Shown piece after piece: positions 1 to 5,992 of a stretch of DNA of 6,734 bases. Source of the stretch: Thermoflexales bacterium (GTDB lineage Bacteria; Chloroflexota; Anaerolineae; B4-G1); contig SKQX01000093.1 of assembly GCA_007118795.1 (NCBI GenBank), positions 1 to 6,734 on the forward strand, written 5' to 3'. Position 1 is the stretch's first letter; each line of letters starts with the position of its first letter. Made by a program: the position numbers and the translations under genes. The notes below the pieces were generated by a model. The model had not been told where the DNA came from, searched no databases, and was given only the letters and a program-made list of their open reading frames with translations.

Positions 1-303
1 ATGGAAGAACTGCCAGAGTGCGACCGTCAGGAGCTGGTGTCGCTCCTGCGGCTGGCTCGACATCTGGATTCGCACATGCCCCTGCTGCAGGCCCCGTCTC
101 TCTTTTCGCAGAGCTTGCGCCAGGAGTTGGTCAAGGAAGCTGAACGACGAATGGTGAGACGTCGACGTCGACGTCGGGTTGCCCTGATCGGTGGGGCGGT
201 GGCTGGAATCGTGGTGTCCATAGCCTCTGTTGTTGGGGGGATTGTCGTCTTGGTGAAGTGGCTCCGAACCAGGACTGAAGCTCGACAGGCCTCGACAGCC
301 TAG
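1..303 (+). CDS. Small single-pass membrane protein, possibly anti-sigma-like
   Basis: Encodes 100 residues if the ATG at base 1 is the true start; no upstream sequence is visible, so the gene may be longer. Residues 1-50 are soluble and probably helical, with a 'ELVSLLRLARHL' segment and a 'SQSLRQELVKEAERR' segment. This two-part pattern recalls the N-terminal part of small bacterial anti-sigma-type proteins (DUF5667-like), which often sit next to a sigma-factor gene. Residues 53-59 are seven arginines in a row, followed by one hydrophobic helix (about 60-85) and a short basic tail. The arginine run suggests that the N-terminus faces the cytoplasm. The membrane protein itself is clearly seen; the anti-sigma role is inference and weak, since the sigma gene, if any, lies outside the window. 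Arginine codons in the run alternate CGT and CGA, giving a DNA hexamer repeat. Confidence 0.6.
   Translation: MEELPECDRQELVSLLRLARHLDSHMPLLQAPSLFSQSLRQELVKEAERRMVRRRRRRRVALIGGAVAGIVVSIASVVGGIVVLVKWLRTRTEARQASTA
158..175. repeat. Three tandem GACGTC hexamers
   Basis: Three perfect back-to-back copies of the palindromic hexamer GACGTC lie inside the small membrane-protein gene and encode most of its arginine run. Gain or loss of one unit would add or remove two arginines without changing the frame. Confidence 0.85.
281..300. repeat. Tandem 10-mer at the 3' end of the first gene
   Basis: CTCGACAGGC is followed directly by CTCGACAGCC, a 9 of 10 match, just before the TAG stop. It encodes the last residues of the small membrane protein. 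A 10-base duplication changes the reading frame, so the present C-terminus may have arisen by such an event. Confidence 0.7.
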
Positions 304-334
304 ATCCCGTTCCTTGCCTGCCCGCGAGAACCTC

Positions 335-350
335 AGCCCCCGCCGGGGCT
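335..350 (+). terminator. Weak terminator-like hairpin after the first gene
   Basis: AGCCCC and GGGGCT form a perfect 6-bp stem with a CGCC loop, 31 bases after the stop of the first gene. There is no T-run behind it (TCCTAACG follows), so intrinsic termination is possible but not well supported. Confidence 0.3.
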
Positions 351-507
351 TCCTAACGTCCGTCTCATGTAGGCGGTCGGAGCCAGTATCCTCCCTCGCC
401 GACCATGGCGCTGCTCCGGGGGCGTTTGTGATCGGTCTCTCGTCCGAACGCTGGAGTGTCGTCCCTCAAGTCCGTCCGCTGGCTGCTGCCCCCGGGCGTT
501 CCAGCGC

Positions 508-535
508 TTGACTTCTCCAGTGCCCTGGGTATCAT
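508..535 (+). promoter_or_regulatory. Sigma-70-type promoter for the transferase gene
   Basis: TTGACT at 508-513 and TATCAT at 530-535 are separated by 16 bases; each matches its consensus box at 5 of 6 positions. Transcription would begin near base 543 and run into the polyprenyl-phosphate transferase gene. The CCAGCG just before the -35 box is the inverse of CGCTGG found in the two 13-mers upstream. Confidence 0.55.
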
Positions 536-803
536 ACGTGGGATCGTCCTCGGGGAGGGTCGGGAGCGGAGCCTGGACGGCTCGATTGGTGGCCCCAGGC
601 TGATGGTGCGTGACCTTTGTCTAGGTGATTTATGGTCCAGCTACGCGAACGGAGACACCACACTTGAGGTATATCATTGACGGTCTCGACGGTTGGGCTC
701 AGCACCGAGCGCCGAACACCTCGCGTCACAGGCGGGACCCCCACTGGATGGCCCGAATCGCCCTATCTTACAGAATCAGCTTGCTCTTGGGTACTCCCGG
801 GCA

Positions 804-826
804 CTATGGCGACTTGGTCGCCCTAG
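804..826 (+). promoter_or_regulatory. Leader hairpin 38 bases before the transferase start
   Basis: GGCGAC (808-813) and GTCGCC (817-822) form a perfect 6-bp stem with a TTG loop, extended by CTA/TAG pairs (804-806 with 824-826) across one T/C mismatch. It ends about 25 bases before the Shine-Dalgarno sequence and does not cover it. It may be a regulatory or stabilising element of the leader; its role is unknown. Confidence 0.4.
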
Positions 827-850
827 CAGGGAGATCACCATCCGGAAGCA

Positions 851-856
851 GGGAGG
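851..856 (+). promoter_or_regulatory. Ribosome-binding site that sets the GTG start at 864
   Basis: GGGAGG lies 7 bases before the GTG at 864-866. The open frame runs further upstream to an ATG at 693, but the 57 extra residues are not hydrophobic and do not resemble the family N-terminus, whereas residues after the GTG begin at once with the first membrane helix. Confidence 0.85.
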
Positions 857-863
857 CCAGCGC

Positions 864-1988
864 GTGACCGTCTACCTCGTGGTCTTCGCCGGTGCTCTGG
901 TCCTGGCGGTGGGCGCCACACCGGTAGCCCGCCTTCTCGCTCCCCGGGTGGGGATAGTCGACCACCCGGAAGCACGCAAGATCCACGCCCGCCCGGTGCC
1001 CCGTCTTGGCGGGGCGGCTATCTTTGTGGCTGTCCTTGTCGTCGCATTGGTTTTGGGCGAGCGGTACAACTTCGATCAGTTTGGTAGCATCCTTGTGGGC
1101 GCCACGGGGATCTCCTTCATCGGGCTGGTCGACGACCGTTGGGGTCTTTCCCCGTTGATTAAGCTGGTTGGGCAGATTGCGGCTGCACTGCTCCTGTATG
1201 TGAGCGGCGTCTACGTTGCCGCTTTTCGGCAGCCGCTGCTGAACCTGGTTACCACGGTTGTCTGGGTGGTCTTCATCACGAACTCCATCAACCTTATGGA
1301 CAATATGGACGGTCTTGCCGGGGGGATCGCGGCCATTGCCGCTGCCCATTTTGCCCTCATGTGTGCCTTCAGTGGCCAGTATCTGGTCGGCGCCCTCTCC
1401 ATCGCTTTATTGGGGGCTTGTCTGGGCTTCCTGTTCTACAATCTGAACCCGGCCAGCATCTTCATGGGGGACTCAGGGTCACTCTTTCTCGGTTTTGTGT
1501 TGGCTGCCACCGGCATCAAGCTGAGATTTCCCCAGAACGTTACCTTTGTGACCTGGATGGTACCGCTGTTGGTGATGGGCATCCCCGTTTTTGATACGTC
1601 CCTGGTTGTCTTGTCCCGCCTGCGCCGTGGACGGAATCCTCTGACGAGTCCAGGGCAAGATCACGTGTCACATCGTCTAGTGGCGGCCGGGATGGGCCGC
1701 CGGGAAGCGGTACTGACTCTCTACGTGGCGTCCTTCGTTACGGGGCTATTGGCGATCTTCGTGACCCACGCATCGGTCGTCGAGGGGTATATCGGAGGTG
1801 CTTTTGCTGCCTTGGTCGGCCTTCTCGGCTTATGGCGGATGGAAAGACTGCCCTTCTACCCCTTTCCGGAGGCTTCATCCGGCGAGGCGACAGAGGCGGA
1901 GAGAACGACGGCGAGCCAGCGATTGCCTCTCGAGAGGGTAGCGCTGGCTGATCTGGCCAGCGAGAGCCCGCAGGAGCAGGACAGATAG
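864..1988 (+). CDS. MraY/WecA-family polyprenyl-phosphate sugar-1-phosphate transferase
   Basis: A 374-residue multi-pass membrane enzyme (glycosyltransferase 4 family). The family moves a sugar phosphate, such as GlcNAc-1-phosphate, from a UDP-sugar to undecaprenyl phosphate at the inner face of the membrane, the first step of many wall and surface polysaccharides. About ten or eleven hydrophobic helices are visible. Family signatures are present in order: 'HARPVPRLGG' (41-50), 'DDRWGLSP' with Asp90-Asp91, 'KLVGQ' (100-104), 'NLMDNMDGLAGG' (143-154), 'FYNLNPASIFMGDSGS' (191-206) and the histidine motif 'DHVSHR' (266-271). The last motif resembles WecA/TagO-like enzymes more than true MraY. 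The C-terminal 40 residues are hydrophilic, acidic and probably unconserved. The GTG start is set by GGGAGG seven bases upstream. The family call is firm; the exact sugar cannot be read from sequence. Its context with a nucleotide-sugar dehydrogenase and an epimerase supports a role in polysaccharide building. Confidence 0.93.
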   Translation: MTVYLVVFAGALVLAVGATPVARLLAPRVGIVDHPEARKIHARPVPRLGGAAIFVAVLVVALVLGERYNFDQFGSILVGATGISFIGLVDDRWGLSPLIKLVGQIAAALLLYVSGVYVAAFRQPLLNLVTTVVWVVFITNSINLMDNMDGLAGGIAAIAAAHFALMCAFSGQYLVGALSIALLGACLGFLFYNLNPASIFMGDSGSLFLGFVLAATGIKLRFPQNVTFVTWMVPLLVMGIPVFDTSLVVLSRLRRGRNPLTSPGQDHVSHRLVAAGMGRREAVLTLYVASFVTGLLAIFVTHASVVEGYIGGAFAALVGLLGLWRMERLPFYPFPEASSGEATEAERTTASQRLPLERVALADLASESPQEQDR

Positions 1989-2004
1989 CGCCTGGATAAC
2001 GTCT

Positions 2005-2045
2005 GGCACGCCGGGTCTTGGCGTGGTGAATGAACCTGGCGTGCC
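2005..2045 (+). promoter_or_regulatory. Alternative inverted repeats after the transferase gene
   Basis: CACGCC (2007-2012) can pair with GGCGTG at 2020-2025 (6 bp, 7-base loop), or GGCACGCC (2005-2012) can pair with GGCGTGCC at 2038-2045 (8 bp, 25-base loop). The two pairings exclude each other. No T-run follows either, so this is not a standard terminator. It could be a 3' end structure, a weak terminator or a regulator binding site. Confidence 0.35.
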
Positions 2046-2077
2046 GATGATTAGGCTGGAACTCCGTTTTGGGTTTC

Positions 2078-2097
2078 GATCTGAGTTGATCTGAGTG
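2078..2097. repeat. Tandem 10-mer in the spacer before the dehydrogenase gene
   Basis: GATCTGAGTT is followed directly by GATCTGAGTG, identical in 9 of 10 bases. The 10-base period places both copies on the same face of the helix, which would suit a protein-binding site, but nothing else supports this. No good promoter is seen in this spacer of 216 bases. Confidence 0.6.
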
Positions 2098-2204
2098 CTG
2101 AATGCATCGATGGCAGGTATGGGAGCTCGACCGAGTCCGTTACTACCCTCGACCCGCCTCGCTGTCGCCGGCCACACCATTCGAAGGGTCAGGAAGGAGG
2201 CGGC

Positions 2205-3581
2205 GTGCGATCGTTAGAGGACAAGATCGCTGATCGCACGGCCCATGTGGCGGTTGTTGGTCTGGGGTACGTTGGACTCCCGTTGGCAGCCGCGTTCGCC
2301 AAGGCTGGTTACCAGGTCAGCGGCGTCGACGTGGACGAGGACAAAGTCCTGTCTATCAAGGCGGGCAAGAGCTATATCCCGGACGTCCGTACTGAGGACC
2401 TATCTCCCCACGTCGAGTCGGGACGGCTCACTGCCACACTTGACTGTGACGTGCTCCGTGCTGTTGACGCCGTGTTCATCTGCGTGCCCACTCCTTTCGA
2501 CGCCCAGAGGACTCCGGATCTATCCTTCATTGAGTCCGCCAGTCACATCATACGGTCCCGTCTGAGAAGGGGACAGCTGGTGGTGCTGCAGAGCACCACC
2601 TACCCCGGCACCACGGAGGAAGTCGTCCTGCCTATCCTCGAGAAGAGCGGGCTGAAAGCAGGCGTAGACTTCTTTCTTGGCTTCTCACCGGAGCGGATTG
2701 ATCCAGGTAACGAGCGATGGACGGCGTACAATACGCCCAAGGTCGTGGGCGGTGTCACGCCAGAGAGCACTCATTTGACCGTTACCCTCCTGCGACAGAT
2801 GGGGGCCCTGGTCCACCCGGTCTCCTCGACCCGCGCGGCGGAGATGGCCAAGCTTCTGGAGAACACATTTCGAGCCGTCAATATCGCGCTGGTGAACGAG
2901 TTGGCCCTGATAGCGGAGCGAATGAAGATCGACCTGTGGGAGGTCATCGAGGCGGCCAAGACCAAACCGTTCGGCTTCATGCCTTTCTACCCGGGCCCGG
3001 GAGTCGGCGGCCACTGCATTCCGGTCGACCCCCATTATCTCTCTTGGAAGGCGCGGGAGTACGACTTCTACACCAAGTTCATTGCGTTGGCCGCTGAGGT
3101 GAACGAAGCGATGCCGTATCATGTCGTGGAGCTCGCCACCGAGTCGCTCTCCCGAGGGCGGATCCCTGTGAACGGTGCTCACGTGCTGGTGGTGGGGGTG
3201 GCATTCAAACCGGGTGTCGACGATGCGCGTAACTCACCCGCCACGCGGGTCATCGAGCTGCTCCTGAATCGGGGCGCTCAGGTGAGCTATCACGATCCTC
3301 ACGTGCCTCGCTTCCAGGTAGGGAACGACGTGTTCCATCGCGCCAACGTGGTACTGGACTCAGTCCCCCTCACCGACGAGGTGCTCTCCGCCGCTCACTG
3401 TGTCGTCATCGTGACGGGACATGCCGATGTGGACTACGAACGTCTCGTCGAGCAGGCGGCTCGCATTGTGGACAGTTGCAATGCCACCCGAGCGGTGCAG
3501 ACTGGCGAGGGGAAGATCTTCCGCCTCGGTGCCCCCCTCCCCGTCAGTCTGCCGGATCGGCTGTTGGGCAGTTCCAGTTGA
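2205..3581 (+). CDS. Nucleotide-sugar 6-dehydrogenase, UDP-GlcNAc/UDP-ManNAc type
   Basis: A 458-residue member of the UDP-glucose/GDP-mannose dehydrogenase family, of normal length. These cytosolic enzymes use two NAD+ to oxidise the C6 alcohol of a UDP-sugar to a carboxylate. The N-terminal Rossmann fold shows 'VVGLGYVGLPLA' (17-28) and Asp42 after the second strand. Further family signatures are 'VFICVPTP' (90-97), 'STTYPGTTEEV' (130-140), 'FSPERIDPGN' (160-169), 'KLLENTFR' with Lys216 and Asn220, the catalytic Cys271 in 'GVGGHCIPVDP', and 'GVAFKPGVDDARNSP' (331-345) in the UDP-binding domain. The 'FSPERIDPGN' and 'GHCIPVDP' motifs fit the WbpA/WecC-type branch acting on N-acetylated hexosamines rather than ordinary UDP-glucose dehydrogenase; substrate choice is an inference. 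The GTG start follows an AAGGAGG sequence with a short 4-base spacing. The product would feed the polysaccharide begun by the upstream transferase, and could be a substrate of the epimerase at the window end. Confidence 0.92.
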   Translation: MRSLEDKIADRTAHVAVVGLGYVGLPLAAAFAKAGYQVSGVDVDEDKVLSIKAGKSYIPDVRTEDLSPHVESGRLTATLDCDVLRAVDAVFICVPTPFDAQRTPDLSFIESASHIIRSRLRRGQLVVLQSTTYPGTTEEVVLPILEKSGLKAGVDFFLGFSPERIDPGNERWTAYNTPKVVGGVTPESTHLTVTLLRQMGALVHPVSSTRAAEMAKLLENTFRAVNIALVNELALIAERMKIDLWEVIEAAKTKPFGFMPFYPGPGVGGHCIPVDPHYLSWKAREYDFYTKFIALAAEVNEAMPYHVVELATESLSRGRIPVNGAHVLVVGVAFKPGVDDARNSPATRVIELLLNRGAQVSYHDPHVPRFQVGNDVFHRANVVLDSVPLTDEVLSAAHCVVIVTGHADVDYERLVEQAARIVDSCNATRAVQTGEGKIFRLGAPLPVSLPDRLLGSSS

Positions 3582-3651
3582 ACCCACTCCCTCTGATCGG
3601 CTGTGCAGGTTGACATTCCTGTCTTCCTCTGATAGAATGGTGTCCAGTTGA
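3555..3651. repeat. Cluster of short direct repeats around a promoter
   Basis: GATCGGCTGT occurs at 3555-3564 and 3595-3604, CCTCTGAT at 3590-3597 and 3626-3633, and TCCAGTTGA at 3573-3581 and 3643-3651. The first two pairs lie in the same order about 36-40 bases apart, as expected for a decayed tandem duplication. The first copy covers the end of the dehydrogenase gene and the second contains the promoter. Confidence 0.5.
3610..3638 (+). promoter_or_regulatory. Near-consensus sigma-70 promoter for the DUF4870 gene
   Basis: A perfect TTGACA -35 box (3610-3615) and TAGAAT -10 box (3633-3638, 5 of 6) are separated by the ideal 17 bases. Transcription should begin near base 3645, leaving a leader of about 150 bases before the GTG at 3794. 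CGATGATG (3706-3713) and CATCGTCG (3752-3759) in that leader could pair with one wobble, so some folding is possible. This is the best promoter in the window and may also drive recJ by read-through. Confidence 0.75.
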
Positions 3652-3793
3652 GAGTGCGCTGAGATCCATTTCGCCGCAGCGGTCGTCAACAAGATATTGC
3701 CCAGGCGATGATGTAACTCGTGGGCGCGATCGTACTGCCTAGTTTGCACCACATCGTCGAACTTCGTTTTTCGCTACAGAATAGGAGGTAAGA

Positions 3794-4159
3794 GTGGCAG
3801 AGGTGAACGTCGGTCCCCCAATGGAAGAAGAACAGGTGCCTCACGAAATCACGCAGGATGACAAGCTCTGGGGATTGCTTAGCTGGCTTCCCTGGATAGG
3901 CTGGATACTCGCTATTGTGGCGCTGCTGATCGAGCCGCAGAAAGAGCGCCCCTTCGTACGCTACCATGCGGTGCAGTCGCTGGCGGCCAACGTCATTTTG
4001 ACCGTCTTGAGCATCATCCTTGGCGTCACAGTGATATTAGCGTGTATCGCGCCTTTCATCTGGGTGGTTTTGCTTTATCCAGCGATGAAGGCCTACCAGG
4101 GCGAGTGGGTGGAGCTTCCCTGGTTGACCGACTTCTGCAAGAACCAGGGCTGGATTTAG
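3794..4159 (+). CDS. DUF4870 / Tic20-like small membrane protein
   Basis: Encodes 121 residues, typical for the family. A charged N-terminal part (1-25) is followed by a helix at about 26-47, a cytoplasmic-looking loop with the family signature 'PFVRYHAVQSL' (53-63), then a helix at about 64-83 and another at about 84-98. The tail 'KAYQGEWVELPWLTDF' (99-114) is also typical. The family is widespread in bacteria and distantly related to the chloroplast Tic20 import component; its bacterial role is not established, so no function is assigned. The GTG start is supported by AGGAGG at 3783-3788 with a 5-base spacing. The gene looks like its own transcription unit: a near-consensus promoter lies upstream and a strong terminator hairpin starts 20 bases after its stop. 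Confidence 0.85.
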   Translation: MAEVNVGPPMEEEQVPHEITQDDKLWGLLSWLPWIGWILAIVALLIEPQKERPFVRYHAVQSLAANVILTVLSIILGVTVILACIAPFIWVVLLYPAMKAYQGEWVELPWLTDFCKNQGWI

Positions 4160-4178
4160 GCTCACACCAGGACCGCAG

Positions 4179-4218
4179 CACGGAAAAGCCCTTTCTGACG
4201 GCGAAGGGCTTTTCCGTG
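4179..4218 (+). terminator. Strong intrinsic terminator after the DUF4870 gene
   Basis: The arms 4179-4193 and 4204-4218 form a perfect 15-bp inverted repeat with a 10-base loop. The central stem is GCCCTT/AAGGGC flanked by AAAA on the left and TTTT on the right, the usual form of a factor-independent terminator that can act in both directions. The T-run (4210-4213) is short and followed by CCGTG, so it may leak. The right arm ends only 10 bases before the first ATG of recJ. Confidence 0.85.
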
Positions 4219-4228
4219 TGTCTTCATT

Positions 4229-5974
4229 ATGATGTCGTCGAAGAACTGGCGGGTTGCTGCCCAAGCTCCGCGGGATCACCACCTGCAGTTTCCCCATCTC
4301 CGCCCGTTGCTCGTACAGATACTGTACAATCGAGGGGTCACAGAGCCGGATCGAGTCGACGCCTTCCTCTACCCCAAGCCTGATCGCCGCAATCCGTTCG
4401 CGCTGCACGGTATGAACGAGGCTGTGACGCGGATCCGGCGGGCATTGCGCGCCGGAGATCGGATTGCCGTGTACGGGGACTTCGATGCTGATGGCGTCAC
4501 TGCAACAGCTCTTCTCGTAGAGACCTTGCGGGCTCTCGGCGCCGATGTGCAACCGTACATCCCTGACCGCCACACCGAGGGATATGGCCTGAAGAAAGAG
4601 GCTATAACCGTACTGGCCCGAGCCGGAGTCGATCTCGTCATCACGGTCGACTGCGGAATACGGGCTTGGGAGCAGATTGTCCACGCTGGGAGGCTCGGCT
4701 TGGATGTCATTGTCACCGATCATCACTCATTGGGACGCCAGATGCCCCCCGCCGTCGCCGTCATCAACCCCTGGCGCGAAGCCGCCTCTTCGTCCTCCAA
4801 TGAGCATTGGTCTGACGGGCTCTCTGGTGTGGGCGTGGCCCATCAGTTGGCCCGGGCCCTCCTCCTGAGCAACCGTCAAAGCCCTGTTTCCGACCGCGAG
4901 GTGCTACTCCAAGCGGACCATCTGCTGGATCTGGTCGCCTTGGGCACGGTGGCCGATGTCGTGCCCCTCCTGGGTGAGAACCGAGCGCTGGTGCGTCGCG
5001 GGCTACAGCGCATCAATGCTATGGAACGCGTGGGCATCCGGGCGCTCTGTCAGAAAGCCGGCCTGAAGCCGAGCAATGTGGATGCCGGGACCATAGGCTA
5101 TGTCCTGGGACCGCGGCTCAACGCCGCCGGAAGAATCGCCCACGGCAGGAGTGCGTACCGCCTGTTGATGACAGACGACGCGGATGAAGCCGCTGACTTG
5201 GCAAACCTCTTGAACACCCTGAATCGCCAGCGGCAGGAGGTGACCCGAGCAGCCCAAGAGAAGGCCCGCTGGATGGTCAGTGAGGTAGTCGACAGCGCCT
5301 GTCTTCTGTTCGCTGCTGCCCCGGACTTCCCGGCCGGAATCGCCGGGCTCGTGGCCGGCCGGCTCACTGACGAGTTCTACCGCCCCAGTGTCGTCGTCTC
5401 CATGGGCGAGACCCTGAGCCGCGGGTCGGCCCGCTCCATCGTGGAGTTCGACATCGGCGAAGCTCTTGAGCAGTGTGATGATCTGCTGGTCAGGTACGGC
5501 GGCCATGCTGCTGCCGGCGGTTTCACTGTCGCCAACGACCATCTTGATCCATTGGCTCAGCGCCTGTCCCAGATCGCCGCCGACCAGCTCGCTGGCAAGG
5601 AGCTGATGCCGACGCTGAGCGTAGACGCCGAGGTGGACCTGTCGTCGATGTCGTGGGATCTGTGCAGCGAGCTGGCACGATTGGAGCCCTGTGGCTGCGG
5701 CAATGATCGACCTCTCTTTCTCAGCCGATCGGCCCGCGTATGTCATCATCGGGCTGTGGGCCGGGAGAGCCGCCACCTCAAGCTCAAGCTCTCTGACGGG
5801 ACGGCAGCTTGGGATGCCATCGCCTTCCGGCAGGGGGAGTGGGCTGGGCGGCTGCCTGAAGTTGTCGATCTGGTCTATTACCTCGAAGTCAACGAGTGGA
5901 ACGGGCGACGACGGCTTCAACTCAACGTCCAGGACATCCGACCGGCGACTTCAGGCCCCACCGCGGTGGCCTGA
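4229..5974 (+). CDS. recJ: Single-stranded-DNA-specific exonuclease RecJ
   Basis: A 581-residue, full-length RecJ. The enzyme degrades single-stranded DNA 5' to 3' with Mn or Mg and serves recombination and mismatch or base-excision repair in the cytoplasm. DHH-domain motifs are intact: 'GDFDADG' (83-89), 'TVDCG' (139-143), 'TDHH' (163-166) and 'DLVALGTVAD' (234-243). Next come 'LGPRLNAAGR' (293-302), the DHHA1 region with 'FPAGIAGLVAGRL' (367-379), 'SRGSARSI' (397-404) and 'RYGGHAAAGGF' (422-432), then a C-terminal OB-like domain with 'LEPCGCGND' (485-493). No catalytic residue appears lost. Two adjacent ATGs (4229 and 4232) fit the family N-terminus ('NWRV', then 'LLVQILYNRGV'), but neither has a Shine-Dalgarno sequence, and a terminator hairpin ends 10 bases upstream. 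No promoter is evident, so transcription may depend on read-through from the promoter at 3610. Its polysaccharide-gene neighbours have no obvious functional link. Confidence 0.96.
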   Translation: MMSSKNWRVAAQAPRDHHLQFPHLRPLLVQILYNRGVTEPDRVDAFLYPKPDRRNPFALHGMNEAVTRIRRALRAGDRIAVYGDFDADGVTATALLVETLRALGADVQPYIPDRHTEGYGLKKEAITVLARAGVDLVITVDCGIRAWEQIVHAGRLGLDVIVTDHHSLGRQMPPAVAVINPWREAASSSSNEHWSDGLSGVGVAHQLARALLLSNRQSPVSDREVLLQADHLLDLVALGTVADVVPLLGENRALVRRGLQRINAMERVGIRALCQKAGLKPSNVDAGTIGYVLGPRLNAAGRIAHGRSAYRLLMTDDADEAADLANLLNTLNRQRQEVTRAAQEKARWMVSEVVDSACLLFAAAPDFPAGIAGLVAGRLTDEFYRPSVVVSMGETLSRGSARSIVEFDIGEALEQCDDLLVRYGGHAAAGGFTVANDHLDPLAQRLSQIAADQLAGKELMPTLSVDAEVDLSSMSWDLCSELARLEPCGCGNDRPLFLSRSARVCHHRAVGRESRHLKLKLSDGTAAWDAIAFRQGEWAGRLPEVVDLVYYLEVNEWNGRRRLQLNVQDIRPATSGPTAVA

Positions 5975-5992
5975 CTTGGAGACTGCTGCAGT

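Larger units (their letters stand above)
304..863 (+). other. Long intergenic region and structured leader
   Basis: About 560 bases without a convincing gene. Short open frames here have low-complexity, arginine/serine/proline-rich translations, no ribosome-binding site and overlap each other in several frames. The region holds, in order, a GC-rich hairpin (335-350), two related 13-mers (442-454 and 470-482), a promoter (508-535), and inverted repeats that could fold the RNA leader of the transferase gene: 569-573 with 579-583, 570-576 with 595-601, and 804-826. With a start near base 543 the leader would be about 320 bases. It matches no riboswitch class that I can recognise by eye. Confidence 0.5.

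Noticed and set aside
314..744. Several overlapping small open frames on both strands in the intergenic region
   Set aside because: Their translations are low-complexity and rich in Arg, Ser and Pro, they have no ribosome-binding sites and they overlap one another.
693..863. 57-residue N-terminal extension of the transferase from an upstream ATG
   Set aside because: It has no family similarity or hydrophobic character, and a perfect GGGAGG ribosome-binding site lies just before the GTG at 864, where the first membrane helix begins.
804..1349. 181-residue reverse-strand frame over the transferase
   Set aside because: It is an antisense shadow of a well-identified gene and its translation (rich in His, Gln, Asp and Arg) resembles no protein I know.
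3998..4040. Possible promoter for recJ inside the DUF4870 gene (TTGACC or TTGAGC boxes)
   Set aside because: No acceptable -10 box lies 16-18 bases downstream, and transcripts would still meet the terminator at 4179-4218.
4228..4233. TATGAT as a -10 box over the recJ start codon
   Set aside because: It has no -35 box at the right distance, and transcripts would begin after both ATGs, losing the conserved N-terminus.
4037..4726. 229-residue reverse-strand frame across the terminator and recJ start
   Set aside because: It crosses a strong terminator hairpin and two identified genes, and its translation shows no recognisable domain.
5003..5920. 305-residue reverse-strand frame opposite recJ
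   Set aside because: It lies wholly antisense to an intact RecJ with all catalytic motifs; long antisense frames are common in GC-rich DNA.
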